Source: CAYNRG01 sp047974855 (lineage in GTDB: Bacteria; Bacillota_I; Bacilli_A; Erysipelotrichales; Erysipelotrichaceae). From it: 39,352 nt of DNA. The position numbers were made by a program, and so were the translations under genes. Of the stretch, positions 15,811 through 23,876 are shown one piece after another. The notes beneath the pieces were generated by a model, which was not told the DNA's origin, searched no databases, and was given only the letters and a program-made list of their open reading frames with translations. Numbering within the stretch: position 1 is the first letter of the stretch; every line of letters starts with the position of its first letter. Where the stretch lies: NCBI GenBank assembly GCA_047974855.1, contig JBKECT010000020.1, forward strand, positions 1 to 39,352, given 5' to 3'.

Positions 15811-17204
15811 AAGAAATTGGATTAATTGGGCTTGGTGCTATGGGAAGAAATTTAGCTTATAATTTCCTGTCTCATGGTATTAAGGTTGTAGGCTATAACC
15901 GAACAACAACACTAACAGAAGAAATAAATTCTGAAGAAAGAAATGGGTTTCATGGTGCAGTTACACTAGAAGAGTTAGTGCAACACTTGCCGAAACCACG
16001 TCAGATTTTTTTAATGGTAACAGCAGGAGAAACAATAGATAAAGTTTTGTCAGAGCTATGTCCATTATTAGATGAAGGAGATATTATTTTAGATGGTGGG
16101 AATTCTTTTTTTGAAGATACTAACCGTAGAGTAGTGCAGTTGGCACAACAGGGCATTGTTTATTATGGTGTTGGGCTCTCTGGAGGAACTAAAGGAGCAC
16201 GCATTGGACCGAGTTTGATGCCAGGAGGGGATAAAGAGAAATATCATGAAGTTCAAGATATTTTAGAAATTGTGGCAGCAAAATACCATGGAGAAGCTTG
16301 TTGTAGCTATATTGGTCCTGAAGGCTCTGGTCATTATGTTAAAATGGTTCATAATGGAATTGAATATGCCGATATGCAGCTGATAGTAGAAAGTTATTTG
16401 TTGCTTAAAACAATTGGAAAATTTAATAATCAACAAATTTCAGAAATTTTTGATAATTGGAATCAAGGGAAATCAAAAAGCTATTTGTTGGAAATTACAG
16501 TGAAAATACTTCGAGAAAAAGAAGAAAATATGGGGCTTTATTTGATTGATTTAATTCAAGATAAAGCGTCACATAAAGGCACAGGAAAGTGGACTGCAAT
16601 TGAATCTATGAAGCAAGAAGAGAATGCAGCAATGATTAGTGGTGCTTATTTAGCTCGTCTAGTATCAAATGATAAAAGAAGATTATTATTTACAGAAAGT
16701 TTACCATCACCAAAGGGAAGAAATGTCGATCCTATTATTTTTACGGAGGAGTTAAAAAAAGCCTACTATTTAGGGAAAGTTATGGCTTATGCACAAGGGT
16801 TTGACTTGATGAAGAGTGCATCAGAGAAATTTAGCTGGAATTTAAACTTAGCAAACATTGCATCGATTTTTAGGGCAGGTTGTATTATTCAATCTGAGAT
16901 TCTAGAAGAAATTAGAAAGTCCTATCAGCAAGGTGAAGAATTAAAAACATTAATAGAATATCCTTTATTCATAAAAGAGGTCCAAGCAAGGATTCAATCA
17001 CTTAGAGTAGTTGTGTCACTTGGGATACAGTATGGACTGCCGCTACCACTTTTCACATCGGCACAAACAAGTTTAGATCAACTTAGAAGTCCACAAGTAG
17101 GAGCGAATTTAATTCAGGCTCAACGGGATTTTTTTGGGGCACATCAGTTTAGACGAATAGATCAAGAAGGGGATATACATTATGAATGGGAAAAGGAAGA
17201 TTAA
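15807..17204 (+). CDS. gnd: 6-phosphogluconate dehydrogenase, decarboxylating
   Basis: A 465-residue enzyme converting 6-phosphogluconate to ribulose 5-phosphate with NAD(P) reduction. The Rossmann motif GLGAMGRNLA is at residues 7-16; ILDGGNSFFEDTNRR, the GLSGGTKGARIGPSLMPGG signature and the catalytic region GSGHYVKMVHNGIEYADMQ follow. The C-terminus GAHQFRRIDQEG matches the family's substrate-binding tail. The signature has GTKGAR in place of the usual GEEGAR, a small divergence. The stop lies 22 bases inside zwf. Confidence 0.93.
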   Translation: MKEIGLIGLGAMGRNLAYNFLSHGIKVVGYNRTTTLTEEINSEERNGFHGAVTLEELVQHLPKPRQIFLMVTAGETIDKVLSELCPLLDEGDIILDGGNSFFEDTNRRVVQLAQQGIVYYGVGLSGGTKGARIGPSLMPGGDKEKYHEVQDILEIVAAKYHGEACCSYIGPEGSGHYVKMVHNGIEYADMQLIVESYLLLKTIGKFNNQQISEIFDNWNQGKSKSYLLEITVKILREKEENMGLYLIDLIQDKASHKGTGKWTAIESMKQEENAAMISGAYLARLVSNDKRRLLFTESLPSPKGRNVDPIIFTEELKKAYYLGKVMAYAQGFDLMKSASEKFSWNLNLANIASIFRAGCIIQSEILEEIRKSYQQGEELKTLIEYPLFIKEVQARIQSLRVVVSLGIQYGLPLPLFTSAQTSLDQLRSPQVGANLIQAQRDFFGAHQFRRIDQEGDIHYEWEKED

Positions 17205-18546
17205 TTTTACCATTTTTGGAGGTACTGGAGATTTAACATTTAGGAAATTAATTCCTGCACTATATCACTTGTATTTAAGATATCGGTTGGATAAAGAAGC
17301 GAAAATCGTGGTGGTGGGGAGAAAAAATTATACGAAAGAAACTTATTGTGCAGAAGCAAAAAAATGGATTAAGAAAAATTCTCGTTTTCAGTTTGAAGAA
17401 GGACTATATCATGCATTTTGTGAATGTATTCAATACTATCAAATGGACTTTACCAAAGAGGAAGAATTTAAGGCGTTTTGTGACATGATGAATAAGCAAG
17501 ATATAGAAACTCATTTAATTTATTATGCAGTAGCACCACAATTCTTTGAAGTGATATCGGATGGACTAGCCGGTCTTCGTCAACAAGGCGAAATAAAAAT
17601 AGTGCTAGAAAAACCATTTGGCTCCACATTGGAGAATGCTAGAAAGTTGAATGAACAACTGGAAAAACGATTTAGGAGTAATCAGATTTATCGCATTGAC
17701 CATTATTTAGGAAAAGAAATGATTCAGAATATCCAAACAATTCGATTTGCAAACCCACTATTTAAAGATGGTTGGAATAGAAACTACATTGAAAAGGTAG
17801 AAATCATAGCATCGGAGGAATTGGGAGTTGAGAGCCGTGGAGCGTATTACGATCATAGCGGAGCATTGCAAGATATGGTTCAAAATCACTTGTTTCAAAT
17901 TTTAAGCATTGTTGCAATGGAAAAGGCCAAGGATGAAGAGGATGTTGCGTCTGAACAGTTAAAACTGCTGAACTCAATAAGAAAAATAAGTCAGGATGAA
18001 ATTGAAAAAACCATGATTCTAGGGCAATATGATGGGTATTTAACTGAGGCCAATATTGCGGCAAATAGCACGACAGAAACCTTTGCAAAGTTATGTTTGT
18101 ACATTGACAATGAGCGATGGCAAGATGTTCCGTTTTTCGTTGTAACAGGAAAGAAAATGAAAGAGAGAACCATGGAAGTAGTGCTTACTTTTAAAAATGA
18201 TAAAAAGGAATGGGCAAATAATGTGCTTAGGATTAAGATTCAACCTCAAGAAGGAATTCAATTTAGATTTAATATTAAACGTCCAGGGAATACAGAGGAG
18301 GTTATTTTTACCGAGATGGACTTTTGTAAGACTTGTGTGGATCATTACCGTCTAAATACACCAGAAGCATATGAGTGGTTGATAGAAGCGTGTATTCAAT
18401 CTAAAACAGCATTATTTTCAAAGTGGAGTCAAATTGAAAAAAGTTGGGAAATTATCAATCACTTAAAATCATTATATAGAGAGAAAAAGTTGCCCGTGGT
18501 GGTTTACCAGCAAGGAAGTGAGTCTCCAATGGATTTGAAGAGATAG
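17182..18546 (+). CDS. zwf: Glucose-6-phosphate 1-dehydrogenase
   Basis: A 454-residue protein. It has the nucleotide-binding GGTGDLTFRKL near the N-terminus, the substrate motif RIDHYLGKE at 171-179, and DHSGALQDMVQNHLFQ, which holds the second conserved His. It makes 6-phosphogluconolactone, the substrate of the pgl product two genes upstream. It is 30-40 residues shorter than typical G6PDH, mostly in the C-terminal part, and divergent there, but the active-site motifs are intact. The start overlaps gnd. A terminator overlaps its stop codon. Confidence 0.9.
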   Translation: MNGKRKINFTIFGGTGDLTFRKLIPALYHLYLRYRLDKEAKIVVVGRKNYTKETYCAEAKKWIKKNSRFQFEEGLYHAFCECIQYYQMDFTKEEEFKAFCDMMNKQDIETHLIYYAVAPQFFEVISDGLAGLRQQGEIKIVLEKPFGSTLENARKLNEQLEKRFRSNQIYRIDHYLGKEMIQNIQTIRFANPLFKDGWNRNYIEKVEIIASEELGVESRGAYYDHSGALQDMVQNHLFQILSIVAMEKAKDEEDVASEQLKLLNSIRKISQDEIEKTMILGQYDGYLTEANIAANSTTETFAKLCLYIDNERWQDVPFFVVTGKKMKERTMEVVLTFKNDKKEWANNVLRIKIQPQEGIQFRFNIKRPGNTEEVIFTEMDFCKTCVDHYRLNTPEAYEWLIEACIQSKTALFSKWSQIEKSWEIINHLKSLYREKKLPVVVYQQGSESPMDLKR

Positions 18547-18560
18547 CAATATCTCTTTTT
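18538..18560 (+). terminator. Terminator of the pgl-gnd-zwf operon
   Basis: Stem AAGAGATA (18538-18545) / TATCTCTT (18550-18557) with a GCAA loop and T-run; the stop codon lies within the stem. Confidence 0.85.
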
Positions 18561-18568
18561 AATTTACA

Positions 18569-18591
18569 TAAAAAAAGAACAATTAAGTTCT
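18569..18591 (-). terminator. Terminator of the tcyP gene
   Basis: On the minus strand AGAAC (18591-18587), a TTAATT loop and GTTCT (18580-18576), followed by a seven-base U-run. It overlaps the final codons of tcyP. Confidence 0.7.
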
Positions 18592-19902
18592 CTTTGTAAG
18601 TCTATTGGCGATGATACAAGCGGTCATGGTGCCATTAACATTCAATAGGGTTCTGCCCATATCTAAAATTGGATCTATCGCTAAGACAAGAGCAATTAAA
18701 GGATAATATTCAGCTAGTCCCATCCCGCTTAAGACAACGGCAATAGACATGGTAGCTGCCCCTGGAATGCCTGCGATGCCAATGGAACTTAAGGCGACAA
18801 CAACTATTAATGTGGCGTAGAATGAGAAGTTGAGCGAGATTTGTAGAGTATTTGCTAAGGCGACAACAATAAGTGTAGGATAAACACCAGCACAACCATT
18901 CATACCCATGTTTGCACCAAAACTAGCGACAAGGCTTGATGTTTCTTGTGGGATGTGTAGTTTGGTGGATAAGGTGTTCATGGTAAGAGGAAGTGTGCCT
19001 AAACTAGAGCGAGAAGTAAAGGCGAGAATTAAAACCTCCTTAACGTGGGTTAAATAATGATGTATAGAAAAACCACAGAATTTAATAAGTAGCAGATGAA
19101 ATACAAACATAACCGCTAAACAAATGTATAGTGTGATAATAAATCCTAATGTATTGGTGAGTGTGCTTGCCCCATAGACTAAAATGCTGTTAGCTATCAG
19201 AGGGATTAAGATAACAGGCAAAAGGTTCATTAACATTAGTGCCAGTTTTCTAAAAATAGAGTACAGCGAAGTTACTAAATCGAGGAATGGTTTTGTCAAA
19301 GTGGTATCAAGTGTTCTCATAGCACTACCAATTAAACCAGCTAAAATGATAATTGCTAGAAGATTAGCTTCAGCAAAGATGGTGGTGATATTTGTGGGGA
19401 TGATCCCTTTAATCATATCAATAATGGTTCCCGTAGTTTTCATGGTTATACTTGTATCACTGTCCACTGAAAAAAGGATGATGGGTGGCAAAAAGCTAGA
19501 AATGAAAATAGTTAAAATAGAAGCAATCATCGTTGTGATTGTTAAAACCATAATAGTTTTAAATGCTGTGGACTTTAAGTGACTTCCTGATGTAGAGACA
19601 ACATTTAAAATAGAAAGGAAGACCAGAGGTAGAACAACTAGCTTTAAAAGACCAATATAGGCGCTGTTAAATAACGTAAACCATTGGGATAGGGCTTGTA
19701 AGATATCGGTGTTAGAAGCAGATAAGAGTTGAGCTAAAAAACCTAATCCAATTCCTAATACAGAAGCATCGACAAGTACCTTTAAAAATGAAGAACCATT
19801 CTTGACCTTGAAGTAAATGAAAATCATGCTAAGGATAAGAAGAGTAAAGATTAGAATAGTCTGTCTGTGACCAAGTGTTAAGTAATCATTTAGAAATGTC
19901 AT
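18583..19902 (-). CDS. tcyP: TcyP-type L-cystine/sodium(proton) symporter, DAACS family
   Basis: A 439-residue membrane transporter of the dicarboxylate/amino acid:cation symporter family. Several strings match Bacillus subtilis TcyP closely as I remember it: AFTSRSSLGTLPL, ASFGANMGMNGCAGVYPTL, IGIAGIPGAATMS and DMGRTLLNVNGTMTA. The last replaces the NVxGD of glutamate transporters and is typical of the cystine branch. It should import cystine as a sulfur source. Ribosome site GGAGGAG precedes the ATG at 19902. A terminator and a leader peptide rich in Cys codons lie directly upstream, giving independent support for a cysteine-linked substrate. Confidence 0.85.
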   Translation of the reverse strand: MTFLNDYLTLGHRQTILIFTLLILSMIFIYFKVKNGSSFLKVLVDASVLGIGLGFLAQLLSASNTDILQALSQWFTLFNSAYIGLLKLVVLPLVFLSILNVVSTSGSHLKSTAFKTIMVLTITTMIASILTIFISSFLPPIILFSVDSDTSITMKTTGTIIDMIKGIIPTNITTIFAEANLLAIIILAGLIGSAMRTLDTTLTKPFLDLVTSLYSIFRKLALMLMNLLPVILIPLIANSILVYGASTLTNTLGFIITLYICLAVMFVFHLLLIKFCGFSIHHYLTHVKEVLILAFTSRSSLGTLPLTMNTLSTKLHIPQETSSLVASFGANMGMNGCAGVYPTLIVVALANTLQISLNFSFYATLIVVVALSSIGIAGIPGAATMSIAVVLSGMGLAEYYPLIALVLAIDPILDMGRTLLNVNGTMTACIIANRLTKRT

Positions 19903-19918
19903 ATATTCTCCTCCATAT

Positions 19919-19952
19919 AAAAAGCTGCCTTCAGTGAATGAAGAGCAGCTTT
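19919..19952 (-). terminator. Attenuator terminator in the tcyP leader
   Basis: On the minus strand AAAGCTGC plus CTTCA pairs with TGAAG plus GCAGCTTT, a 13-bp stem with one bulged base and a 5-base loop, followed by a U-run. It sits 17 bases before the tcyP start, upstream of the gene, and so can only act as a conditional terminator. Its 5' arm repeats GCTGCTCTTC found over the Cys codons of the leader peptide. Confidence 0.85.
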
Positions 19953-20011
19953 ATTTCTAATACAAAAAATGCGTATGAAAAGACTCTTCTAATTTGGTGT
20001 AGAAGAGCAGC
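19940..20011 (-). promoter_or_regulatory. Competing hairpin segments of the cysteine attenuator
   Basis: Segment 1 GCTGCTCTTCT (20011-20001) covers the Cys/Ser codons. Segment 2 AGAAGAG (19990-19984) starts at the leader stop codon. Segment 3 GCTGCTCTTC (19949-19940) is the 5' arm of the terminator. Segment 2 can pair with CTCTTCT of segment 1 or CTCTTC of segment 3. A ribosome stalled on the Cys codons would hide segment 1, let 2 pair with 3, and so prevent termination. Confidence 0.75.
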
Positions 20012-20045
20012 AACAAATAACTTGTCTTATTGTTTTATTTTTCAT
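19989..20045 (-). CDS. Leader peptide with three consecutive Cys codons (attenuation of tcyP)
   Basis: An 18-codon ORF, MKNKTIRQVICCCSSTPN, starting with ATG at 20045 behind the ribosome site CAGGAGA (20057-20051) and ending at TAG. Cys codons TGT-TGC-TGC are at 20015-20007 and are followed by two Ser codons. A consensus promoter sits just upstream and an intrinsic terminator downstream, before the cystine transporter. The peptide itself probably has no function; its translation speed senses charged tRNA-Cys. This reading follows the classical trp/his attenuation logic. Confidence 0.8.
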   Translation of the reverse strand: MKNKTIRQVICCCSSTPN

Positions 20046-20065
20046 AGTTATCTCCTGATGATACG

Positions 20066-20095
20066 AGTATATCAAGGTAATTTGATTTTTGTCAA
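20066..20095 (-). promoter_or_regulatory. Promoter of the tcyP leader transcript
   Basis: Minus strand TTGACA (20095-20090), 18-bp spacer, TATACT (20071-20066). Transcription would start near 20059, a few bases before the leader peptide ribosome site. Confidence 0.75.
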
Positions 20096-20161
20096 TGAAA
20101 GTAATCGGCACTAGAAATAATGGAATGAATGGAGTATTATAAAGAAGAAAAGAGGGATGAA

Positions 20162-20437
20162 ATGAACGAGTTAAAAAAACAAAGAGAGATCATAGACGAT
20201 ATTGATAAAGAGATGGCCAAGTTATTTGAAAAAAGATTGGAAACAGTTAGTGAAGTCGCAGCGATAAAAAAAGAAAAAGGGCTATTAATTCTGGACAGAA
20301 ATCGTGAAGCTGAAGTCATCAAAAAAAACTTGCACTACATCAAGCAAGAAAAACATTATCCATATTATCACCAGTTCATTGAGATGGTGATGTCTATTAT
20401 GAAAGAATACCAGAAAGATAAAAACTCAGAAGAGTAA
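20162..20437 (+). CDS. Chorismate mutase, AroQ (type II) domain
   Basis: A 91-residue all-helical protein with the AroQ pattern: LKKQREIIDDIDKEMAKLFEKRLE, then VAAIKKEKGLLILDRNREAEVI. Arg7, Lys35 and Arg43-like residues match the active-site set of monofunctional chorismate mutases (chorismate to prephenate). Start at 20162 behind AGAGGGATGAA; the upstream ATG at 20129 lacks a ribosome site. It stands alone, with no other aromatic-acid gene in the window. A bidirectional terminator follows. Confidence 0.82.
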   Translation: MNELKKQREIIDDIDKEMAKLFEKRLETVSEVAAIKKEKGLLILDRNREAEVIKKNLHYIKQEKHYPYYHQFIEMVMSIMKEYQKDKNSEE

Positions 20438-20457
20438 GTTCTCTGAGTTTTTATTTT
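20421..20457. terminator. Bidirectional terminator between chorismate mutase and the ABC exporter
   Basis: 10-bp stem AAAACTCAGA (20421-20430) / TCTGAGTTTT (20442-20451) with U-rich tails on both sides; it overlaps the last codons of the chorismate mutase gene. Confidence 0.8.
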
Positions 20458-22187
20458 TCACTAAACTGCATATTGTAGAGTTTTGCGTAGTGTGCTCCTT
20501 TTGCGAGTAATTCGTCATGAGTTCCTGTTTCTTCTATTCCATTGGCAGAAAGAACAACAATTTTTTTTGCGTTCCTTATGGTGGATAAGCGATGAGCAAT
20601 GACGAATGTTGTTCTATTCTTGGCTAGACGCTCTAGCGATTGTTGAACAATCAATTCACTTTCATTATCCAAGGCACTAGTAGCTTCATCGAAAATAAGG
20701 ATTGGTGGATTTTTTAAAAAGACACGGGCGATTGAAATGCGTTGCTTTTGTCCACCAGACAGCTTAACCCCTCGCTGTCCGATATCGGTATCATAACCTT
20801 CAGATAGGGACATAATGAAGTCATGGGCATTGGCGTTTTTAGCAGCTTCAACAATCTCTTCCTCGGTTGCATCTGGTTTACCATAGCGAATATTTTCTAA
20901 GATAGTTCCTGCGAATAAGTAGATATCTTGTTGAACAAGCCCTATTTTAGATCGCAGTGATTTCATTGCTACTTTGCGGATATCCTTACCGTCAATGGTG
21001 ATGGAACCATTACTGACTTCATAAAATCGAGGGATGAGTGAGCATAGCGTGGTTTTTCCAGCGCCGCTAGATCCTACAAGTGCAAGGTATTCTCCAGCTG
21101 TAACTTTCAAGTTGACATGATTTAAAACATATTCTGACTTTTCATTGTAACGAAATCCAACATCATTAAATTCGATATTTCCTTGCACATCATCAAATTC
21201 AATAGCTTCGGGATCATCTTGAATATCAGGTTGAATTTCAACGATTTCCATAAAACGTTCAAATCCGGTAATTCCTTCTTGAAATTGCTCAGTGAAGTTA
21301 ATTAACTTTTTAATTGGATCGGTAAAGTTTCCGATATAAAGCAGGAAAGTAAGTAAATCTCCTAAAATAATAAACCCATTGGAAATAAAAATAGAACCAA
21401 AGACAACAACAATGACGCTGATTAAACTAATGAAAGCTCCCAGCCCTGTGTGAAACTGTGCCATGACATAGTAAGACCCATCACGGCTAGAAACATAGTC
21501 GTTGTTAGAATTGTTGAATCGGTGGATTTCTACATCTTCATTAGCAAATGATTTGACAACTCGGATTCCAGATAAGTTATCTTCTACACGGGCATGAATG
21601 TTTCCGATAGCTTTTTTAGTTTGTCTAAAGACCTTGCGCATATTTTTATTGCAAAAATATGCAAAAATAATCATAAAAGGCAAGATAGAGAAAACCAAAA
21701 TAGTTAGCTTGGAGTTGATTTGAAAAAGGATGACAAACGAACCAATAAATTTAATGATTGAGATCACGATATCTTCTGGTCCATGATGATAAAGTTCAGA
21801 TAATGAGTGCAAATCACTAGTGATGCGGGACATTAAAATTCCGGTCTTTTGTTCATCATAGAAGCTAAATGACAATTTTTGATAGTGTTGAAATAAATCG
21901 TTACGCATATCTTTTTCCATGTAGACACCCATTAAGTGTCCTTTGTAAGTGATGAAAAAATTACATAAGAATTCAATAATAACAAGGGCAACCATTACCA
22001 AAGCTATCTTGAAGATTTGATCCAAAGGAACTGGAGTAATTAATAGAACTTCATTGGTGATTTTCCTGATCAATAGGGGTAAGACCAAAGAGATAGCAGA
22101 AACGATTAAAGCACAAGTCATATCTGCGAAAAACAGCTTCTTATATGGCTTATAGTAAGATATAAATTTTTTCATTCGCTGACTCAT
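20451..22187 (-). CDS. ABC exporter, fused membrane and ATPase domains (MsbA/BmrA type)
   Basis: A 578-residue half-transporter. Residues 15-310 hold six membrane helices; the C-terminal ATPase has Walker A GSSGAGKTTL, signature LSGGQKQRISIAR, Walker B ILIFDEATSALD and switch IAHRLST. All catalytic residues are intact, so it could act as a homodimer in lipid or drug export. The substrate cannot be told from sequence. Ribosome site AAAAGGAGGG precedes the ATG at 22187. It is a single gene, divergent from the efflux operon that follows. Confidence 0.88.
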   Translation of the reverse strand: MSQRMKKFISYYKPYKKLFFADMTCALIVSAISLVLPLLIRKITNEVLLITPVPLDQIFKIALVMVALVIIEFLCNFFITYKGHLMGVYMEKDMRNDLFQHYQKLSFSFYDEQKTGILMSRITSDLHSLSELYHHGPEDIVISIIKFIGSFVILFQINSKLTILVFSILPFMIIFAYFCNKNMRKVFRQTKKAIGNIHARVEDNLSGIRVVKSFANEDVEIHRFNNSNNDYVSSRDGSYYVMAQFHTGLGAFISLISVIVVVFGSIFISNGFIILGDLLTFLLYIGNFTDPIKKLINFTEQFQEGITGFERFMEIVEIQPDIQDDPEAIEFDDVQGNIEFNDVGFRYNEKSEYVLNHVNLKVTAGEYLALVGSSGAGKTTLCSLIPRFYEVSNGSITIDGKDIRKVAMKSLRSKIGLVQQDIYLFAGTILENIRYGKPDATEEEIVEAAKNANAHDFIMSLSEGYDTDIGQRGVKLSGGQKQRISIARVFLKNPPILIFDEATSALDNESELIVQQSLERLAKNRTTFVIAHRLSTIRNAKKIVVLSANGIEETGTHDELLAKGAHYAKLYNMQFSEK

Positions 22188-22253
22188 AAAACCCTCCTTT
22201 TAGTATATAAATGTAAGTATACAATAAAGCAAGTTGAAAAGAAAGAAAATAGC

Positions 22254-22282
22254 TTGAATAAGCAGTGGTGATTTGCTATAGT
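22254..22282 (+). promoter_or_regulatory. Promoter of the MacAB-like efflux operon
   Basis: TTGAAT (22254-22259), 17-bp spacer, TATAGT (22277-22282) with an extended TGC before it. Its position inside the longest open frame shows that the first gene must start later, at TTG 22307. Confidence 0.65.
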
Positions 22283-22306
22283 GAGAGAGAAAAGAGGTGT
22301 TTTTTT

Positions 22307-23191
22307 TTGAAAAAAATTATTGGTGGAATAGCTGTAGTTGTGCTTTTGGTTTTTGTGGGGTTAGTGTTTTTGGACAGCGTGATACCTACCAGTCCAGATC
22401 AAGAAGAACTTGAAGATCTGATGGGTGATTTTGGAGATAGTGGTGTTGAGGTAGATTCAACATTGTCGTATAGTGGGAAAGTCGTTCCAGCGATAACCTA
22501 TTATTATACACGTAGTGCAGTGCAAGAGTTTAATCAAGTTTACGTTGAGGAGGGACAAACGGTTGGTCAAGGAGATATTTTGTTTGATTATGCAGGGTCC
22601 TCTCAAAATGGCTTACAAATTAATGTCTTAGAAAAAAACTTTGTCAATTATCAAGAAAGTCTTAATGATTATTATACTAGGCTAGATAATTTGAAAACGG
22701 ATTTGAAAAATGCGAATCAAAGTGATTCGGTTTATGTAAATTACTTGAATGTTGAAATTAATAATGTTGAACAATTAATTGCTCAAATAAAATTAGAATG
22801 GGCAAATAATGAAGAGCAAATCAAAGAGTTAAAGGAAAGTGATACGGTAGTTTTAGCGGATATGGATGGGTTGATCTATCAAGTTAATGATCCTAAAGAA
22901 GTAGCGATTACAACAGGTGCCTACGTGGTACTTTACTCGACAGAGAAGAAAATAAAATTAAATATTTCAGAGTACGAGTATGCGAATTTCCAAGAGGGTG
23001 AAAGCGTAGAAGTTTATATTGAAGCTTTAGATAAAACTTATAGTTCAATTATTAGTAAAGTGGAGTTAGTGCCCAACAATTTGGAAACTAGTGCCTTTTC
23101 TGACACATCATATTATAATGTAGAAATTGAGATTCCTTCGGAGATTCCTTATGGGTTCAGTGCAACAGTAAAGGTACCTACAAATGAGTAG
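22307..23191 (+). CDS. MacA/HlyD-like membrane fusion (adaptor) protein of an ABC efflux system
   Basis: A 294-residue protein with an N-terminal membrane anchor (about 4-22), a lipoyl-like segment (VYVEEGQTVGQGDILFDY), a charged coiled-coil hairpin (about 105-175) and C-terminal beta-barrel pieces (ADMDGLIYQVNDP). Start chosen at TTG 22307 behind AGAGGTG; any earlier start lies within the promoter. It overlaps the ATPase gene by eight bases. In Gram-positives such adaptors work with MacB-type ABC permeases to export peptides or antibiotics, or act in stress sensing. Confidence 0.8.
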   Translation: MKKIIGGIAVVVLLVFVGLVFLDSVIPTSPDQEELEDLMGDFGDSGVEVDSTLSYSGKVVPAITYYYTRSAVQEFNQVYVEEGQTVGQGDILFDYAGSSQNGLQINVLEKNFVNYQESLNDYYTRLDNLKTDLKNANQSDSVYVNYLNVEINNVEQLIAQIKLEWANNEEQIKELKESDTVVLADMDGLIYQVNDPKEVAITTGAYVVLYSTEKKIKLNISEYEYANFQEGESVEVYIEALDKTYSSIISKVELVPNNLETSAFSDTSYYNVEIEIPSEIPYGFSATVKVPTNE

Positions 23192-23876
23192 GGAAGTTTT
23201 AATTGAGTGCCAAGACATTAAGAAAATTTATAATCCAGGGGAAAATGAAGTGAAGGCACTTGCGGGTGTCAGCTTTAAAATTCATCGCGGGGAGTATGTA
23301 GCGATTATTGGCACAAGCGGTTCGGGAAAGAGTACCTTGTTGAATACATTGGGTCTTTTGGATCAACCAACATCCGGCCATTATTTTCTTGGTGGCAAAG
23401 ATGTGACACGACTAACTGAAAAAGAGTTGACACAACAAAGGTTAAAGAGCTTTGGTTTTATTTTCCAATCATTTAATCTAATGAACAATATCACCTGTTT
23501 GAGGAATGTGGAATTACCAATGCTTTATGCAGGGGTTCCTGCACATCAAAGGAAAAAGAAAGCATTAGAAAAAATGGAAAGAATGTTGATTAAGGAACAA
23601 AGTCATAAAAAACCAATGACTCTATCAGGAGGTCAAAGACAGCGGGTTGCGATAGCTCGTGCACTTGTGAATGATCCAGAAGTTATCTTTGCGGATGAGC
23701 CAACAGGAGCACTGGACTCAAAAACGACACAGAGTATTTTAGCTTTGCTTCGAGAATTAAATAAGCAAGGGAATACGATTGTTGTTGTAACGCATGACCC
23801 TAATGTAGCAAAGAGTGCAAACCGAGTAATTACAATTAAAGATGGATATATTGAAAGTGATGTGATGAATGTATGA
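23184..23876 (+). CDS. MacB/LolD-type ABC transporter ATPase
   Basis: A 230-residue ATPase with Walker A GTSGSGKSTL, signature LSGGQRQRVAIARAL, Walker B VIFADEPTGALDSKT and H-loop VVTHD. The FGFIFQSFNLMNNIT stretch is typical of the LolD/MacB/FtsE group. Its stop overlaps the permease start by four bases, so the three proteins are made together. Confidence 0.92.
   Translation: MSREVLIECQDIKKIYNPGENEVKALAGVSFKIHRGEYVAIIGTSGSGKSTLLNTLGLLDQPTSGHYFLGGKDVTRLTEKELTQQRLKSFGFIFQSFNLMNNITCLRNVELPMLYAGVPAHQRKKKALEKMERMLIKEQSHKKPMTLSGGQRQRVAIARALVNDPEVIFADEPTGALDSKTTQSILALLRELNKQGNTIVVVTHDPNVAKSANRVITIKDGYIESDVMNV

Noticed and set aside
19184..19582. Plus-strand 132-residue ORF inside tcyP
   Set aside because: It is an antisense shadow of the membrane-rich tcyP gene, with no ribosome site or family resemblance.
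19903..20060. T-box or S-box riboswitch before tcyP
   Set aside because: No T-box consensus (TGGNACCGCG type) or SAM-box features are seen; the terminator is explained by the Cys leader-peptide attenuator.
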